The notes beneath the pieces are model-generated. The model was not told the origin of the DNA and did not search any database. It was given only the letters and a program-made list of their open reading frames with translations. From NCBI RefSeq assembly GCF_028767125.1, contig NZ_JAKCWP010000001.1, forward strand, positions 558,001 to 622,000: DNA of 64,000 nucleotides. The letters run 5' to 3'. Source of the DNA: Chelativorans sp. YIM 93263 (GTDB taxonomy: Bacteria; Pseudomonadota; Alphaproteobacteria; Rhizobiales; Rhizobiaceae). Position numbers and translations under genes: made by a program. Below, piece by piece: positions 1 to 8,368 of this stretch (its first letter is position 1; the number at the start of each line of letters is the position of its first letter).

Positions 1-113
1 ATCCCGAGTGCTTTTCCGCCATCCAGGGCGGTGACTACACGGGTTATGTCGAGGTGACCTCGGAGTTCTACGAGCCGATCATCAACGCCCGCCGCAACCA
101 GATCGGATCCTGA
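1..113 (+). CDS. phnD: PhnD-type phosphonate ABC transporter substrate-binding protein, C-terminal fragment
   Basis: Only the last 36 codons are in the window. The reading frame runs from base 3 to the TGA at 111-113 and ends in FYEPIINARRNQIGS, a C-terminus I associate with PhnD-family periplasmic binding proteins. The two phnE genes that follow on the same strand support this. The protein would deliver phosphonates to the PhnE permeases in the periplasm. Its ligand-binding region lies outside the window, so specificity cannot be judged. A strong hairpin follows the stop codon. Confidence 0.75.
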   Translation, partial: PECFSAIQGGDYTGYVEVTSEFYEPIINARRNQIGS

Positions 114-127
114 TCAGCAGCTCTCAC

Positions 128-158
128 GATGCGCCGCCGGATCTCCTGGCGGCGCATC
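128..158 (+). other. Strong intercistronic hairpin after phnD
   Basis: The arms GATGCGCCGCC (128-138) and GGCGGCGCATC (148-158) form a perfect 11-bp stem with a 9-nt loop, between the phnD stop and the phnE start at 184. No T-run follows, so it is not a standard intrinsic terminator. By analogy with other importer operons it could protect the 3' end of phnD mRNA, or reduce read-through so that the binding protein exceeds the permeases (inference). A comparable hairpin follows the second phnD at 59125-59153. Confidence 0.6.
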
Positions 159-183
159 CACGCGTGCAGAACGGTTCTCCACC

Positions 184-1152
184 ATGAGTGTAACAAGTCC
201 CGGCACGGTGCTATCGGCCGCCGGCCAGACCATCGAGGCGCACTGGCAGGCCCTGGCTGCCCGCCGCCGCCTCTACACAATCGGCGGCATTCTCTTCATG
301 GTGCTGGCCATGGGCGGGTCGCTATGGTTCGCCAATGAATCGAACGCCGGCAAGTTCTTTGATCGCCTGCCCTATGTATTCGATTTCATCGGCCAGCTCA
401 TTCCACGCGACGGCATGGAGATCTGGCGCGCGCTCTTCGATCTTCCGTCGCCCTATGACGACGGCAGTTTGAAATACAATTATCCGGACGGCCGGGTCTA
501 TCTGACCCAGAGCCTCTACATGCCGGAATATTTCTATAAGATGCTGGAGACGATAAACATTGCCCTCGTCGCCACCTTCATCGGCTTCGGCCTTGGGTTT
601 GTGCTTAGTTTCCTGGCCGCTTCGAACCTGACGACGCGCCGCTGGCTACGCTTCTTCGTGCGCCGCTTCATGGAAGTACTACGCGCCTTTCCGGAAATCG
701 TCATCGCCGGCTTCTTTCTCGCGATCCTGTCGCTCGGGGCCGTTCCCGCCATCATGGCGGTTGCCATTCATACCATCGGGGCGCTGGGCAAGATGTTCTT
801 CGAGGTGGTGGAAAACGCCGACATGCGGGCGGAAGAAGGGCTGCGTGCGGTCGGCGCAACCTGGGTCGAGCGTGTGTGGTTCGGCATCGTCCCTCAGGTT
901 CTGCCGAACTTTCTCAGCTATGCGCTTTTGCGCCTGGAGATCAATGTCCGGGCATCCACGATCATCGGCGCGGTCGGCGGCGGCGGTATTGGCGAGGTAT
1001 TACGTTTGTCGATCAGCCAAGGTCACGAAGCCAAGACCCTGGCAATCGTCCTCCTGCTCTTCTGCACCATCGTCGCCGTCGACCAATTCTCTGCCTGGCT
1101 GCGCCACCGCCTCGTCGGAAAGCAGGCCTTCCAAACCGCGCCCGGAGGCTGA
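184..1152 (+). CDS. phnE: Phosphonate ABC transporter permease PhnE (first of pair)
   Basis: This 322-aa inner-membrane permease has an N-terminal membrane segment, a short periplasmic stretch and the conserved permease core. The EAA-type loop around EEGLRAVGATWVERV and the RASTIIGAVGGGGIG motif are typical of PhnE. With PhnD and a PhnC ATPase it would import phosphonates for the C-P lyase. The start at 184 follows a 70-bp gap after phnD. The second permease begins 1 bp after its TGA (1150-1152), so the two are surely co-translated. Two non-identical PhnE subunits forming a heterodimer is a known rhizobial arrangement. The exact substrate is not readable from the sequence. Confidence 0.92.
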   Translation: MSVTSPGTVLSAAGQTIEAHWQALAARRRLYTIGGILFMVLAMGGSLWFANESNAGKFFDRLPYVFDFIGQLIPRDGMEIWRALFDLPSPYDDGSLKYNYPDGRVYLTQSLYMPEYFYKMLETINIALVATFIGFGLGFVLSFLAASNLTTRRWLRFFVRRFMEVLRAFPEIVIAGFFLAILSLGAVPAIMAVAIHTIGALGKMFFEVVENADMRAEEGLRAVGATWVERVWFGIVPQVLPNFLSYALLRLEINVRASTIIGAVGGGGIGEVLRLSISQGHEAKTLAIVLLLFCTIVAVDQFSAWLRHRLVGKQAFQTAPGG

Positions 1153-1153
1153 C

Positions 1154-2692
1154 ATGACCGTGCTCGATGCACACGAAGCGGACGCATTGGCAGCGCGCCA
1201 CCCGGACGTTTTCGAGCGATCGCCGAGAAAACGCCTCGTCGTATGGCTGATTACCGGCGGCATTGTGCTTTACTTCGTATTCGCCTGGTGGTTTTTTTCC
1301 ATCGGCCAGGTCTTCGCCAACGGCAATTGGGGTATAGCAGGAACCTATATGGCCGATTGGATTTCCTACGAAATCCGGCCGGATATCGAGTATCGGCAGA
1401 ACCATCTGGAAATCAGCTTTCCTCGTTTCTCCCCTCTCGGAGATAACCCTGCGCCCGACTGGCTCACCGAAAAAAGGGCCACGGTCGAGATCGAAACCGA
1501 AAGCCCGGCCGGCGCTGCTTCCCCCTCTTCCTCCACGTCAGGCGGGTTTCTCGGCGGCCTTTCGGGAGGAAATGAGTCCGATACGAGCGGCGGCTTACTC
1601 GGGCCGATGGAAAGCGGCCCCTCAAGCGCGGATCTGCCGGAAGTCGATCAGAGCGTCGGGGTGCGCCGCGAAGAGGCAGTCATCGAAGCAAGCGTCAGTA
1701 TCGGTGCCGGAAAGCGGGTGGATGTATTCCCCGGGCGGGTCGAAGTGTCCCGCGGTGACGAAACCCTGATCCTCGACATCGTCCAAGGCGAGCGCGTCGA
1801 GCCGCGCGGCCCGCTGCCGGACTGGGCATCACAGAGGGAGCCCGGGGCGAAGGTGTTAGTCCAATTCGGGTTCGCCGGCCGAGCGGAAATCGAGGACGAC
1901 GAGGTGAAGATCCGCCGCCGCTTTCTCGGCTGGGAAAACTTCTTCTTCGACACGCGCTCGCCCTTCTTCGATCGGTCTGCCGGCGACGTCGCCTATCTCG
2001 TCCTGTTCGGAGAGCCGCTGCAACCCGGCAGATCCAACGCGGCGCTCGCCTGGGACAATTTCGTCAACAACGCCGACTGGCAGCATGGCGATGTCTGGCT
2101 GAAGCTTCTGCAGACAATCGTCATGGCGTTCGTCGGAACGGTTCTGGCCACGCTTCTCGCCTTCCCGCTTGCATTCGCCGCTGCCCGCAACATCTATCCC
2201 AGCCGTATCGGCAACTTTATGCTCAAACGCTTCTTCGACTTCCTGCGTTCGGTCGACATGCTGATCTGGGCGCTCTTCTTCACCCGCGCCTTCGGACCCG
2301 GGCCGCTTGCAGGAATTTCGGCGATCTTCTTCACTGATACCGGCACGTTCGGAAAGCTCTATTCCGAGGCGCTGGAGAATATCGACGACAAGCAGCGCGA
2401 AGGTGTGCGTTCCGTCGGTGCCGCGCCGGCTTCGGTTCAGCGTTACGGTGTTCTGCCCCAGGTGCTGCCTGTATTCCTCAGCCAATCGCTCTATTTCTGG
2501 GAATCGAACACCCGTTCCGCCACGATAATCGGCGCAGTCGGGGCAGGCGGCATTGGCCTCAAGCTGTGGGAAGCCATGCGCACCAATTCCGACTGGGAAA
2601 ACGTAGCTTACATGGTGCTGCTCATTCTGCTTGTGGTCTTTGTCTTCGATAACATATCCAGTGCGCTGCGCCGGAGGCTGATCGGAACGTAA
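1154..2692 (+). CDS. phnE: Phosphonate ABC transporter permease PhnE (second, long form)
   Basis: This permease has 512 residues, roughly 200 more than the other PhnE proteins here. Residues about 27-50 form one membrane segment. A long region of about 260 residues follows, including a Ser/Gly-rich linker (about 115-165) and a folded-looking acidic part (about 170-270). The core permease domain resumes near residue 315, with the EAA-like loop REGVRSVGAAPASVQ and TRSATIIGAVGAGGIG. Topology would place the extra region in the periplasm. ATG 1154 is chosen because the open frame upstream overlaps the preceding phnE out of frame. It should pair with the upstream PhnE in one transporter. Confidence 0.88.
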   Translation: MTVLDAHEADALAARHPDVFERSPRKRLVVWLITGGIVLYFVFAWWFFSIGQVFANGNWGIAGTYMADWISYEIRPDIEYRQNHLEISFPRFSPLGDNPAPDWLTEKRATVEIETESPAGAASPSSSTSGGFLGGLSGGNESDTSGGLLGPMESGPSSADLPEVDQSVGVRREEAVIEASVSIGAGKRVDVFPGRVEVSRGDETLILDIVQGERVEPRGPLPDWASQREPGAKVLVQFGFAGRAEIEDDEVKIRRRFLGWENFFFDTRSPFFDRSAGDVAYLVLFGEPLQPGRSNAALAWDNFVNNADWQHGDVWLKLLQTIVMAFVGTVLATLLAFPLAFAAARNIYPSRIGNFMLKRFFDFLRSVDMLIWALFFTRAFGPGPLAGISAIFFTDTGTFGKLYSEALENIDDKQREGVRSVGAAPASVQRYGVLPQVLPVFLSQSLYFWESNTRSATIIGAVGAGGIGLKLWEAMRTNSDWENVAYMVLLILLVVFVFDNISSALRRRLIGT

Positions 2693-2782
2693 CTTGAAAA
2701 TACGCATTGATCGATCCGCCGCAATGGATGAGAATATCAACTTACGCGACGTCGCCCAATTTTCCGGCCGGGCTTCGTTAAT

Positions 2783-2800
2783 CTGTCATGCAAATCATTT
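2783..2800 (+). promoter_or_regulatory. Weak candidate Pho box upstream of the DUF1045-phnM-phnN genes
   Basis: CTGTCAT (2783-2789) matches the PhoB half-site. After 4 bp comes ATCATTT, a poor second half-site. It lies in the 136-bp gap between phnE and the DUF1045 gene, where a secondary Pho promoter would be plausible. I see no clear -10 element after it, so this is only a suggestion. Confidence 0.25.
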
Positions 2801-2828
2801 ATTGCATCGCGATCTGCGAGGACCGACC

Positions 2829-3536
2829 ATGCGATACGCGATATACTACACACCTGAGAGAAACGACCCGCTGGCCCAAGTGGCCGAGCGCTGGCTTGGC
2901 CGCAGCGCGTTCGGCGATGAAGCTCCGGCACCGCGCGCCGTCGGCTCGTTTTCCGCCGCCGAGATCGCTTTCCATACGGCCGCACCACGGCGCTACGGCT
3001 TTCATGCGACGCTGAAGGCACCTTTCCGTCTTGCGGATGGCAAGACCGAGGGCGATCTGATCAACGCGCTGTCGCAGTTTACCGCTGCGCGAGAGCCCTT
3101 CACGGTCGAGCGAATCGAGCTGGCACGGCTCGGCGGTTTCTTCGCGCTCGTGCCCGCCGGACCATCGCCGGAGCTGGATGCATTGGCTGCCGACGTCGCA
3201 ACCGCCTTCGAGCCGTTCCGCGCACCGCTGACGCCGGAAGAAGTGGAGCGCCGCAATCCGGACAACCTGAGCCCGGCACAGCTAAAGAATCTCCACAAAT
3301 GGGGATATCCTTACGTCTTCGATGAGTTCCGGTTTCATATGACACTGACCGGACGGGTGCCGACCGAGGAAGCGGCCCGGATGGAGATGGCGATCGATTC
3401 GTTTTTCGGTCCGCTGCTCCTGGAGCCGCTGGAAGTGAGTGCGCTCGCCCTGTTTGCCGAATCGGAGGCTGGCGCTCCGTTCCATGTAAGATCCTTCCAC
3501 ACCATGGGTGAAGCGAGGGAGAGAAAGACTGCTTGA
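2829..3536 (+). CDS. DUF1045 phosphonate-metabolism protein, 2H phosphoesterase-like
   Basis: This 235-aa protein starts MRYAIYYTPE, the usual start of DUF1045 'putative phosphonate metabolism' proteins. Two HxT motifs, FHATLKAP near residue 60 and FHMTLTG near residue 170, are the hallmark of 2H phosphoesterases, which act on cyclic phosphates or RNA-type 2',3' ends. It lies between phnE and phnM, and its stop (3534-3536) directly abuts the phnM ATG. No phnP is present between phnM and phnN. I infer that it could open 5-phosphoribosyl 1,2-cyclic phosphate, the PhnP step. An in-frame extension back to 2694 exists but lacks family similarity. Confidence 0.85.
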   Translation: MRYAIYYTPERNDPLAQVAERWLGRSAFGDEAPAPRAVGSFSAAEIAFHTAAPRRYGFHATLKAPFRLADGKTEGDLINALSQFTAAREPFTVERIELARLGGFFALVPAGPSPELDALAADVATAFEPFRAPLTPEEVERRNPDNLSPAQLKNLHKWGYPYVFDEFRFHMTLTGRVPTEEAARMEMAIDSFFGPLLLEPLEVSALALFAESEAGAPFHVRSFHTMGEARERKTA

Positions 3537-4676
3537 ATGACGCATGAAATGATCCTTAACAACGCCCGTATCGTACTCGCCGACGAGATCATCGAAGGCA
3601 GTGTTGCCGTTCGCGACGGCCGGATTGCCGATATCTCCAGCGGTTCCAGGGGGAACGGCAAGGATATGGAAGGCGATTTCCTCATCCCGGGTCTTGTCGA
3701 GCTTCATACGGATCATCTGGAGCGGCACTATGCGCCGCGTCCCAAGGTGCGCTGGAACCCGGTTGCCGCAGTGCTCGCCCACGATGCGCAGATCGCCGCC
3801 TCGGGGATCACGACCGTTTTCGACGCGCTCCGCATTGGGCTGGACGAGGATGCCGATGTTGAGGCCGAAGATATGCGCCGCCTGGCCGACGCTATCGAGG
3901 AGAGCGTTGCCGCCGACAGGCTGCGCGCCGATCATTTCCTGCATCTGCGTTGCGAGGTCTCCGCGCCGGACTGCCTGGACGGCTTCAAGCTCTTCGAGGG
4001 CGATCCGCATGTGAAGCTTGCTTCTCTGATGGATCACTCTCCGGGTCAGCGCCAGTTTACGGATTTGGCGACATACGAAACCTACTACCGCAGTAAGCTG
4101 AAGATGTCGGAGAGCGACTTCCGGGACTTCTGCGAACGGCGCATGGCCGAGTCGGCGCGCAATTCCTCGCCAAATCGCCGCACCATATCCGACACTTGCC
4201 GGGAGAAAGACATTATTCTGGCAAGCCACGACGACGCGACTGCCGAACACGTCGACGAGGCAGCGGCCGATGGTGTGCGCGTGGCCGAATTCCCCACCAC
4301 CGCAACCGCCGCACAGGCCTCCAAAACGGCTGGCATGTCGGTGCTTATGGGCGCGCCAAACGTGGTGCGCGGTGGCTCACATTCCGGCAATGTTTCAGCG
4401 CGCGAACTTGCAGAAGCCGGGAATCTGGACATTCTTTCCTCCGACTACATTCCCTTCAGCCTGGTTCAGGCCGCCTTTTTTCTGGGTGACGTGGTCGACG
4501 GAATCACTCTTCCGCAGGCCGTTGCGAAAGTTTCAAAGAACCCGGCCGAGGCCGTCGGGCTGCAGGATCGCGGTCTGATCGAAGTCGGCAGGCGCGCCGA
4601 TCTCGTGCGGGTGCGCCTTGATGACCATATTCCCGTGGTGCGCACGGTCTGGCGGGAAGGACGCCGCGTCGCGTGA
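3537..4676 (+). CDS. phnM: PhnM, alpha-D-ribose 1-methylphosphonate 5-triphosphate diphosphatase
   Basis: This 379-aa amidohydrolase-fold enzyme removes pyrophosphate from ribose 1-phosphonate 5-triphosphate, giving the PhnJ substrate. Typical metal-binding features are visible: HTDHLERH near residue 57 (the first ligand cluster), HD in LASHDDAT, and the late Asp in SSDYIPFS. Length and end-to-end pattern fit PhnM (about 380 aa). The start codon directly follows the DUF1045 stop, and the stop overlaps the phnN ATG by one base, so all three are translationally linked. It acts in the cytoplasm. Confidence 0.95.
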   Translation: MTHEMILNNARIVLADEIIEGSVAVRDGRIADISSGSRGNGKDMEGDFLIPGLVELHTDHLERHYAPRPKVRWNPVAAVLAHDAQIAASGITTVFDALRIGLDEDADVEAEDMRRLADAIEESVAADRLRADHFLHLRCEVSAPDCLDGFKLFEGDPHVKLASLMDHSPGQRQFTDLATYETYYRSKLKMSESDFRDFCERRMAESARNSSPNRRTISDTCREKDIILASHDDATAEHVDEAAADGVRVAEFPTTATAAQASKTAGMSVLMGAPNVVRGGSHSGNVSARELAEAGNLDILSSDYIPFSLVQAAFFLGDVVDGITLPQAVAKVSKNPAEAVGLQDRGLIEVGRRADLVRVRLDDHIPVVRTVWREGRRVA

Positions 4677-5305
4677 TGATTTCGGCAACGATCGAACGCG
4701 CGCAGGCCGAAGAGCCTTTTCCCATCAGACAGGGGGTTTTTGTCGTCGTCGCCGGCCCATCGGGCGCCGGAAAGGACTCCGTGATGGATTATGCGCGCGA
4801 GCGGCTCGGTGCGCTGCACACGGATGTCGTCTTTGCGCGGCGCATCATCACGCGCCCCATGGAACCCGGGAGCGAGGAGCATGACACACTGGACCATGCA
4901 GCCTTTGCGCGGGAAGAAGCGGCCGGTCGTTTTGCCCTCGCCTGGAAGGCCAATGGATTGTCTTACGCGTTGCCTGCCAGTCTCGATGACGTGATGCGCG
5001 CGGGCGGGGTCGTCGTTGCGAATGTCTCGCGAGCCGTCGTTCCCGAGATTCGCGCGCGCTATGCTCAGGTCATGCCGATCATCGTGACGGCACCGCGGGA
5101 GGTGCTGGCAGAGCGATTGGCCGGGCGCGGGCGTGAGACGCGCGAGGAGGTGCTTGCGCGGCTCTCACGCGCTTCGGCCCGGGAACTGACCGTCGCCGAT
5201 GCAATCGTCATCGATAATTCCGGTCCGCTCGAAGAAGCTGGGGAACGCTTTTTGCAGGTGCTTCGCAAGGCTGCGGCGTGGAGCGATGTTTGTGATACGG
5301 TCTGA
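4676..5305 (+). CDS. phnN: PhnN, ribose 1,5-bisphosphate phosphokinase
   Basis: This 209-aa guanylate-kinase-like enzyme phosphorylates ribose 1,5-bisphosphate to PRPP, the last step of the C-P lyase route. The P-loop GPSGAGKDS lies near residues 28-36, and RIITRPMEPGSEEHD resembles the GMP-binding region of the guanylate kinase fold. ATG 4676 overlaps the phnM TGA by one base. A GTG at 4673 would add one residue and cannot be excluded. It is probably the last gene of the phn operon proper, though the deaminase follows after only 26 bp. Confidence 0.93.
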   Translation: MISATIERAQAEEPFPIRQGVFVVVAGPSGAGKDSVMDYARERLGALHTDVVFARRIITRPMEPGSEEHDTLDHAAFAREEAAGRFALAWKANGLSYALPASLDDVMRAGGVVVANVSRAVVPEIRARYAQVMPIIVTAPREVLAERLAGRGRETREEVLARLSRASARELTVADAIVIDNSGPLEEAGERFLQVLRKAAAWSDVCDTV

Positions 5306-5331
5306 CTCAAACGTGAGTGGGACCGGACCTT

Positions 5332-6300
5332 ATGGTGCTCAAGGCCGAATTGCATTGCCATATCGAAGGGGCTGCGCCCGCGGCGCTCGTTGAAAGTCAG
5401 GCAAAAAAGTATGGCGCAGACGTCTCCACATTCATTCAGGACGGCGCCTACCACTGGAACGATTTCACGAGCTTTCTGAAAGCCTACGATCATGCGGCCG
5501 GGCTCTTTCGTACGGAAGAAGACTATGCCCTGCTTGCCGAGGCCTATCTGACAGGGCTGGCGGCCGACGGCGCCATTTACGCTGAATTCTTCACCTCGCC
5601 GGATCACGCAGAACGCGCCGGCCTTTCGCCTGAGGCCTATACGCGGGGACTGGGCGAAGGAATCATCCGCGCGAAGGAGAAGACCGGCATCGAGGCGCGC
5701 ATGGTCGTTACCGGTGTGCGCCATTTCGGTCCCGAGGCGGTCGAAAAGGCAGCCTTTTTCGCCGCTACCTGCGGGCAGCCGCTGGTCACCGGCTTTGGCG
5801 TGGCAGGCGACGAGCGCGTTGGGCATCCGCGCGACTTTGTCCGCGCGTTCGCAATCGCCCGAGAAGCCGAGCTAGGCATTACCATGCATGCCGGCGAGTT
5901 CGGAGGCGCTGAAAGTGTCGAGGCCACGCTAGATGATATCCGCCCCGCACGCCTTGGCCACGGAGTGCGTGCGGTGGAGAAGCCGGACCTCGTGCGCCGC
6001 ATCGCCGATGAGGGCATAGTGCTGGAGGTCTGTCCGGTCTCCAATGTGGTTCTTGGCGTTTTTTCCGATTTTTCGGCTCATCCCTTTCCACAACTCCATG
6101 CCGCGGGATGCCGGCTGACACTGAACTCCGACGATCCGCCGCATTTCCACACGAGTCTTGCCAAGGAATACAGCGTGGCCGAGGTGCATTTCGGCCTCGA
6201 CGAAGCTGACCTGACGGAAGTCACGCGGACCGCCATTGATGCTGCCTTCGTGGACGACAGCACGCGCCGTGCCCTGTATGCCCGCCTTATAGGCGGATAA
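5332..6300 (+). CDS. Adenosine/adenine deaminase family enzyme
   Basis: This 322-aa zinc deaminase has the full metal site: H8-x-H10 in ELHCHIEG, H186 and E189 in MHAGEFGG, H210, and the Asp pair in LNSDDPPHF (267-268). It converts an aminopurine to the 6-oxo form with release of ammonia. Members of this family split into adenosine deaminases, usually HxHxDG, and adenine deaminases, usually HxHxEG with NSDDPxxF. This protein shows the Glu version (E12) and the NSDD version, so adenine is a serious candidate. It starts 26 bp after phnN and likely belongs to that operon. ATG 5332 is preferred over an in-frame GTG at 5317. Confidence 0.9.
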   Translation: MVLKAELHCHIEGAAPAALVESQAKKYGADVSTFIQDGAYHWNDFTSFLKAYDHAAGLFRTEEDYALLAEAYLTGLAADGAIYAEFFTSPDHAERAGLSPEAYTRGLGEGIIRAKEKTGIEARMVVTGVRHFGPEAVEKAAFFAATCGQPLVTGFGVAGDERVGHPRDFVRAFAIAREAELGITMHAGEFGGAESVEATLDDIRPARLGHGVRAVEKPDLVRRIADEGIVLEVCPVSNVVLGVFSDFSAHPFPQLHAAGCRLTLNSDDPPHFHTSLAKEYSVAEVHFGLDEADLTEVTRTAIDAAFVDDSTRRALYARLIGG

Positions 6301-6404
6301 GCGTCTGGATGCCCATAAAGCTGTGGCCGAGGTGCGACGGGGTAGTAGGCTGTCATGCCGCTCACCGCTATGGTCACGGGAGAAATGGTTTTTGGAGTAG
6401 GCAT

Positions 6405-7034
6405 ATGCAGGGCGTGACCGTTGTCGACCACCCGCTGGTCCAGCACAAACTCACCATCATGCGCGATAAGGAAACTTCGACGGCGAGCTTTCGCCGGCTG
6501 CTGCGCGAAATATCCCTCTTGCTTTGCTACGAGGTCACGCGTGACCTGGAATTGACGTCGCGCACCATCGAAACACCCATGACGAAAATGAAAGCGCCGA
6601 CTCTGGAGGGCAAGAAACTGGTCTTCGCCTCGGTGCTGCGCGCCGGCAACGGCCTGCTGGACGGTATGCTCGACCTGGTGCCCGCCGCCCGTGTCGCGCA
6701 TGTGGGCCTCTATCGCGACCATAAAACGTTGGAGGCGGTGGAATATTTCTTCAAGGCGCCGAGCGATCTTGCGAACCGATTGGTAATTGTGGTCGATCCA
6801 ATGCTGGCCACGGCCAATTCCGCGATCGCCGCCGTGGAAAAGCTCAAAGCGCGCGGTGCCACAAATCTGCGCTTTCTCTGCCTCCTGGCCGCGCCCGAGG
6901 GCATTGAAAGTTTCCGCAACGCCCATCCCGACGTCCCGGTCTTCACGGCGTCCATCGATGAACGCCTGAACGAGAAGGGCTACATCGTTCCAGGGTTGGG
7001 GGACGCCGGCGATCGCATGTACGGAACGAAGTAA
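6405..7034 (+). CDS. upp: Uracil phosphoribosyltransferase
   Basis: This 209-aa cytoplasmic enzyme makes UMP from uracil and PRPP. The N-terminus [21 protein letters not shown] is highly characteristic. [12 protein letters not shown] is the PRPP-binding loop near residues 128-139, and the C-terminal [12 protein letters not shown] completes the uracil site. GGAG lies 7 bp before ATG 6405, which decides the start against an in-frame ATG at 6309. It is followed convergently by the deoA operon, which would supply uracil and thymine from nucleosides. It lies 104 bp after the deaminase, and I cannot tell whether it shares its transcript. Confidence 0.97.
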   Translation: MQGVTVVDHPLVQHKLTIMRDKETSTASFRRLLREISLLLCYEVTRDLELTSRTIETPMTKMKAPTLEGKKLVFASVLRAGNGLLDGMLDLVPAARVAHVGLYRDHKTLEAVEYFFKAPSDLANRLVIVVDPMLATANSAIAAVEKLKARGATNLRFLCLLAAPEGIESFRNAHPDVPVFTASIDERLNEKGYIVPGLGDAGDRMYGTK

Positions 7035-7051
7035 GCTGACGCGCGTGAAAA

Positions 7052-8368
7052 TCAGCGCGTAATCGCCTCCAGAACGGGCGGGCGTGTCGCCGGGCGTTCT
7101 TCTGAGAGCCTAAAGGCCGCACGAACCATTTTTGCCGCCTGCTCGGCGGCTATTGAGGTGTGGGCGTGGATGATCGCCAGCGGATCGCCCTTACGTACCT
7201 CGCTCCCGATAGGAAGGGTGTCTGTAAGACCCACGGCGTGATCGACCGTATCCTCCGGCTTGCGCCTTCCACCGCCCAATTCGACCACGGCCAGACCGAG
7301 CGTACGGGTCTCGACCCCCGTCACGAACCCATCGCGCGTGGCCTTCACGGCAATACGTTCGGGCGCTCGTGGCAGATAATCATCCGATCTCTCGACAAAA
7401 TCGACCGGCCCGCCGAGCGCGGCCACCATCTGGCCGAATCGCTCGGCCGCGTCACCCTTCGCAAGGGCTTTGCGCACTTGTTCGTCCGCTTCCTCGCCGT
7501 CCGATGCAAGGCTTGCAGCGAGCAGCATCTGCCCGGCAAGAGCGAGGACGACCTGTTCAAGCCGACCATCGCGCGCCTTGCCCGTCAGGAAATCCACGGC
7601 GTTCTTCACTTCGACGGCGTTGCCGGCCGAGGTGGCAAGTGGCTCGTTCATATCGGTCAATAGGGCGCTGGTCGAAAGCCCTGCACCTTCGGCGACCTCG
7701 ACAAGGCTTTGGGCCAGGGCGCGTGCATCCTCATGCCGGGCCATGAAGGCGCCATTTCCGCTTTTTACGTCGAGCACCAGAGACTGCAGGCCGGCAGCCA
7801 GCTTCTTCGAGAGGATCGAAGCAGTGATCAACGGAATTGATTCGACTGTAGCCGTCACGTCCCGCACCGAATAAAAGCGCCGATCGGCTGGTGCCAAGTC
7901 TGCCGTCTGGCCGATGATGGCGCAACCGGCCGCCCGCACCGCCTTCTCGAACGCGGCTTCGGACGGCTGGCTTATATAGCCCGAAATGGAATCCATCTTG
8001 TCCAGCGTGCCGCCGGTGTGGCCCAGTCCACGTCCGGAAATCATCGGCACATAAGCGCCACAGGCGGCCACGATCGGCGCCAGCATGAGCGAAACGTTGT
8101 CCCCCACGCCGCCCGTGGAGTGCTTGTCCGTTACGGGGCCGGGCAGGGAAGACCAGTCGAGCACCGCACCGGAATCGCGCATGGCAAGGGTCAGCGGCAC
8201 CGTCTCCTCGCGCGCCATTCCGTTGAGAAAAATGGCCATGGCAAGCGACGCGATCTGTCCTTCGCTCCATGTGCCGGTTGAAAGGCCGCTGGCAAACTCG
8301 GCGATTTCTTCTGCGGACAGGCTTTCGCCATCGCGCTTCTTGCGAATGATCTCTTGGGGAAGTGTCAT
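7052..8368 (-). CDS. deoA: Thymidine phosphorylase
   Basis: This 438-aa enzyme phosphorolyses thymidine or deoxyuridine to base and deoxyribose 1-phosphate. The phosphate-binding signature [10 protein letters not shown] lies near residues 80-90. KMDSISGY and the C-terminal barrel-sandwich region are as in DeoA. It is the last gene of the minus-strand nucleoside operon, and its ATG (8366-8368) overlaps the punA stop by 4 bp. It ends 17 bp from the convergent upp stop, with only a weak inverted repeat between them. The family also contains pyrimidine-nucleoside phosphorylases of broader range; the length favours DeoA. Confidence 0.95.
   Translation of the reverse strand: MTLPQEIIRKKRDGESLSAEEIAEFASGLSTGTWSEGQIASLAMAIFLNGMAREETVPLTLAMRDSGAVLDWSSLPGPVTDKHSTGGVGDNVSLMLAPIVAACGAYVPMISGRGLGHTGGTLDKMDSISGYISQPSEAAFEKAVRAAGCAIIGQTADLAPADRRFYSVRDVTATVESIPLITASILSKKLAAGLQSLVLDVKSGNGAFMARHEDARALAQSLVEVAEGAGLSTSALLTDMNEPLATSAGNAVEVKNAVDFLTGKARDGRLEQVVLALAGQMLLAASLASDGEEADEQVRKALAKGDAAERFGQMVAALGGPVDFVERSDDYLPRAPERIAVKATRDGFVTGVETRTLGLAVVELGGGRRKPEDTVDHAVGLTDTLPIGSEVRKGDPLAIIHAHTSIAAEQAAKMVRAAFRLSEERPATRPPVLEAITR

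Noticed and set aside
6354-6371. CTGTCAT half-site upstream of upp
   Set aside because: The partner half-site (CTCACCG) matches poorly and upp is not a known Pho gene.
7034-7052. Bidirectional terminator between upp and deoA
   Set aside because: Only a weak GCTGA/TCAGC pairing with no T-run; not strong enough to annotate.
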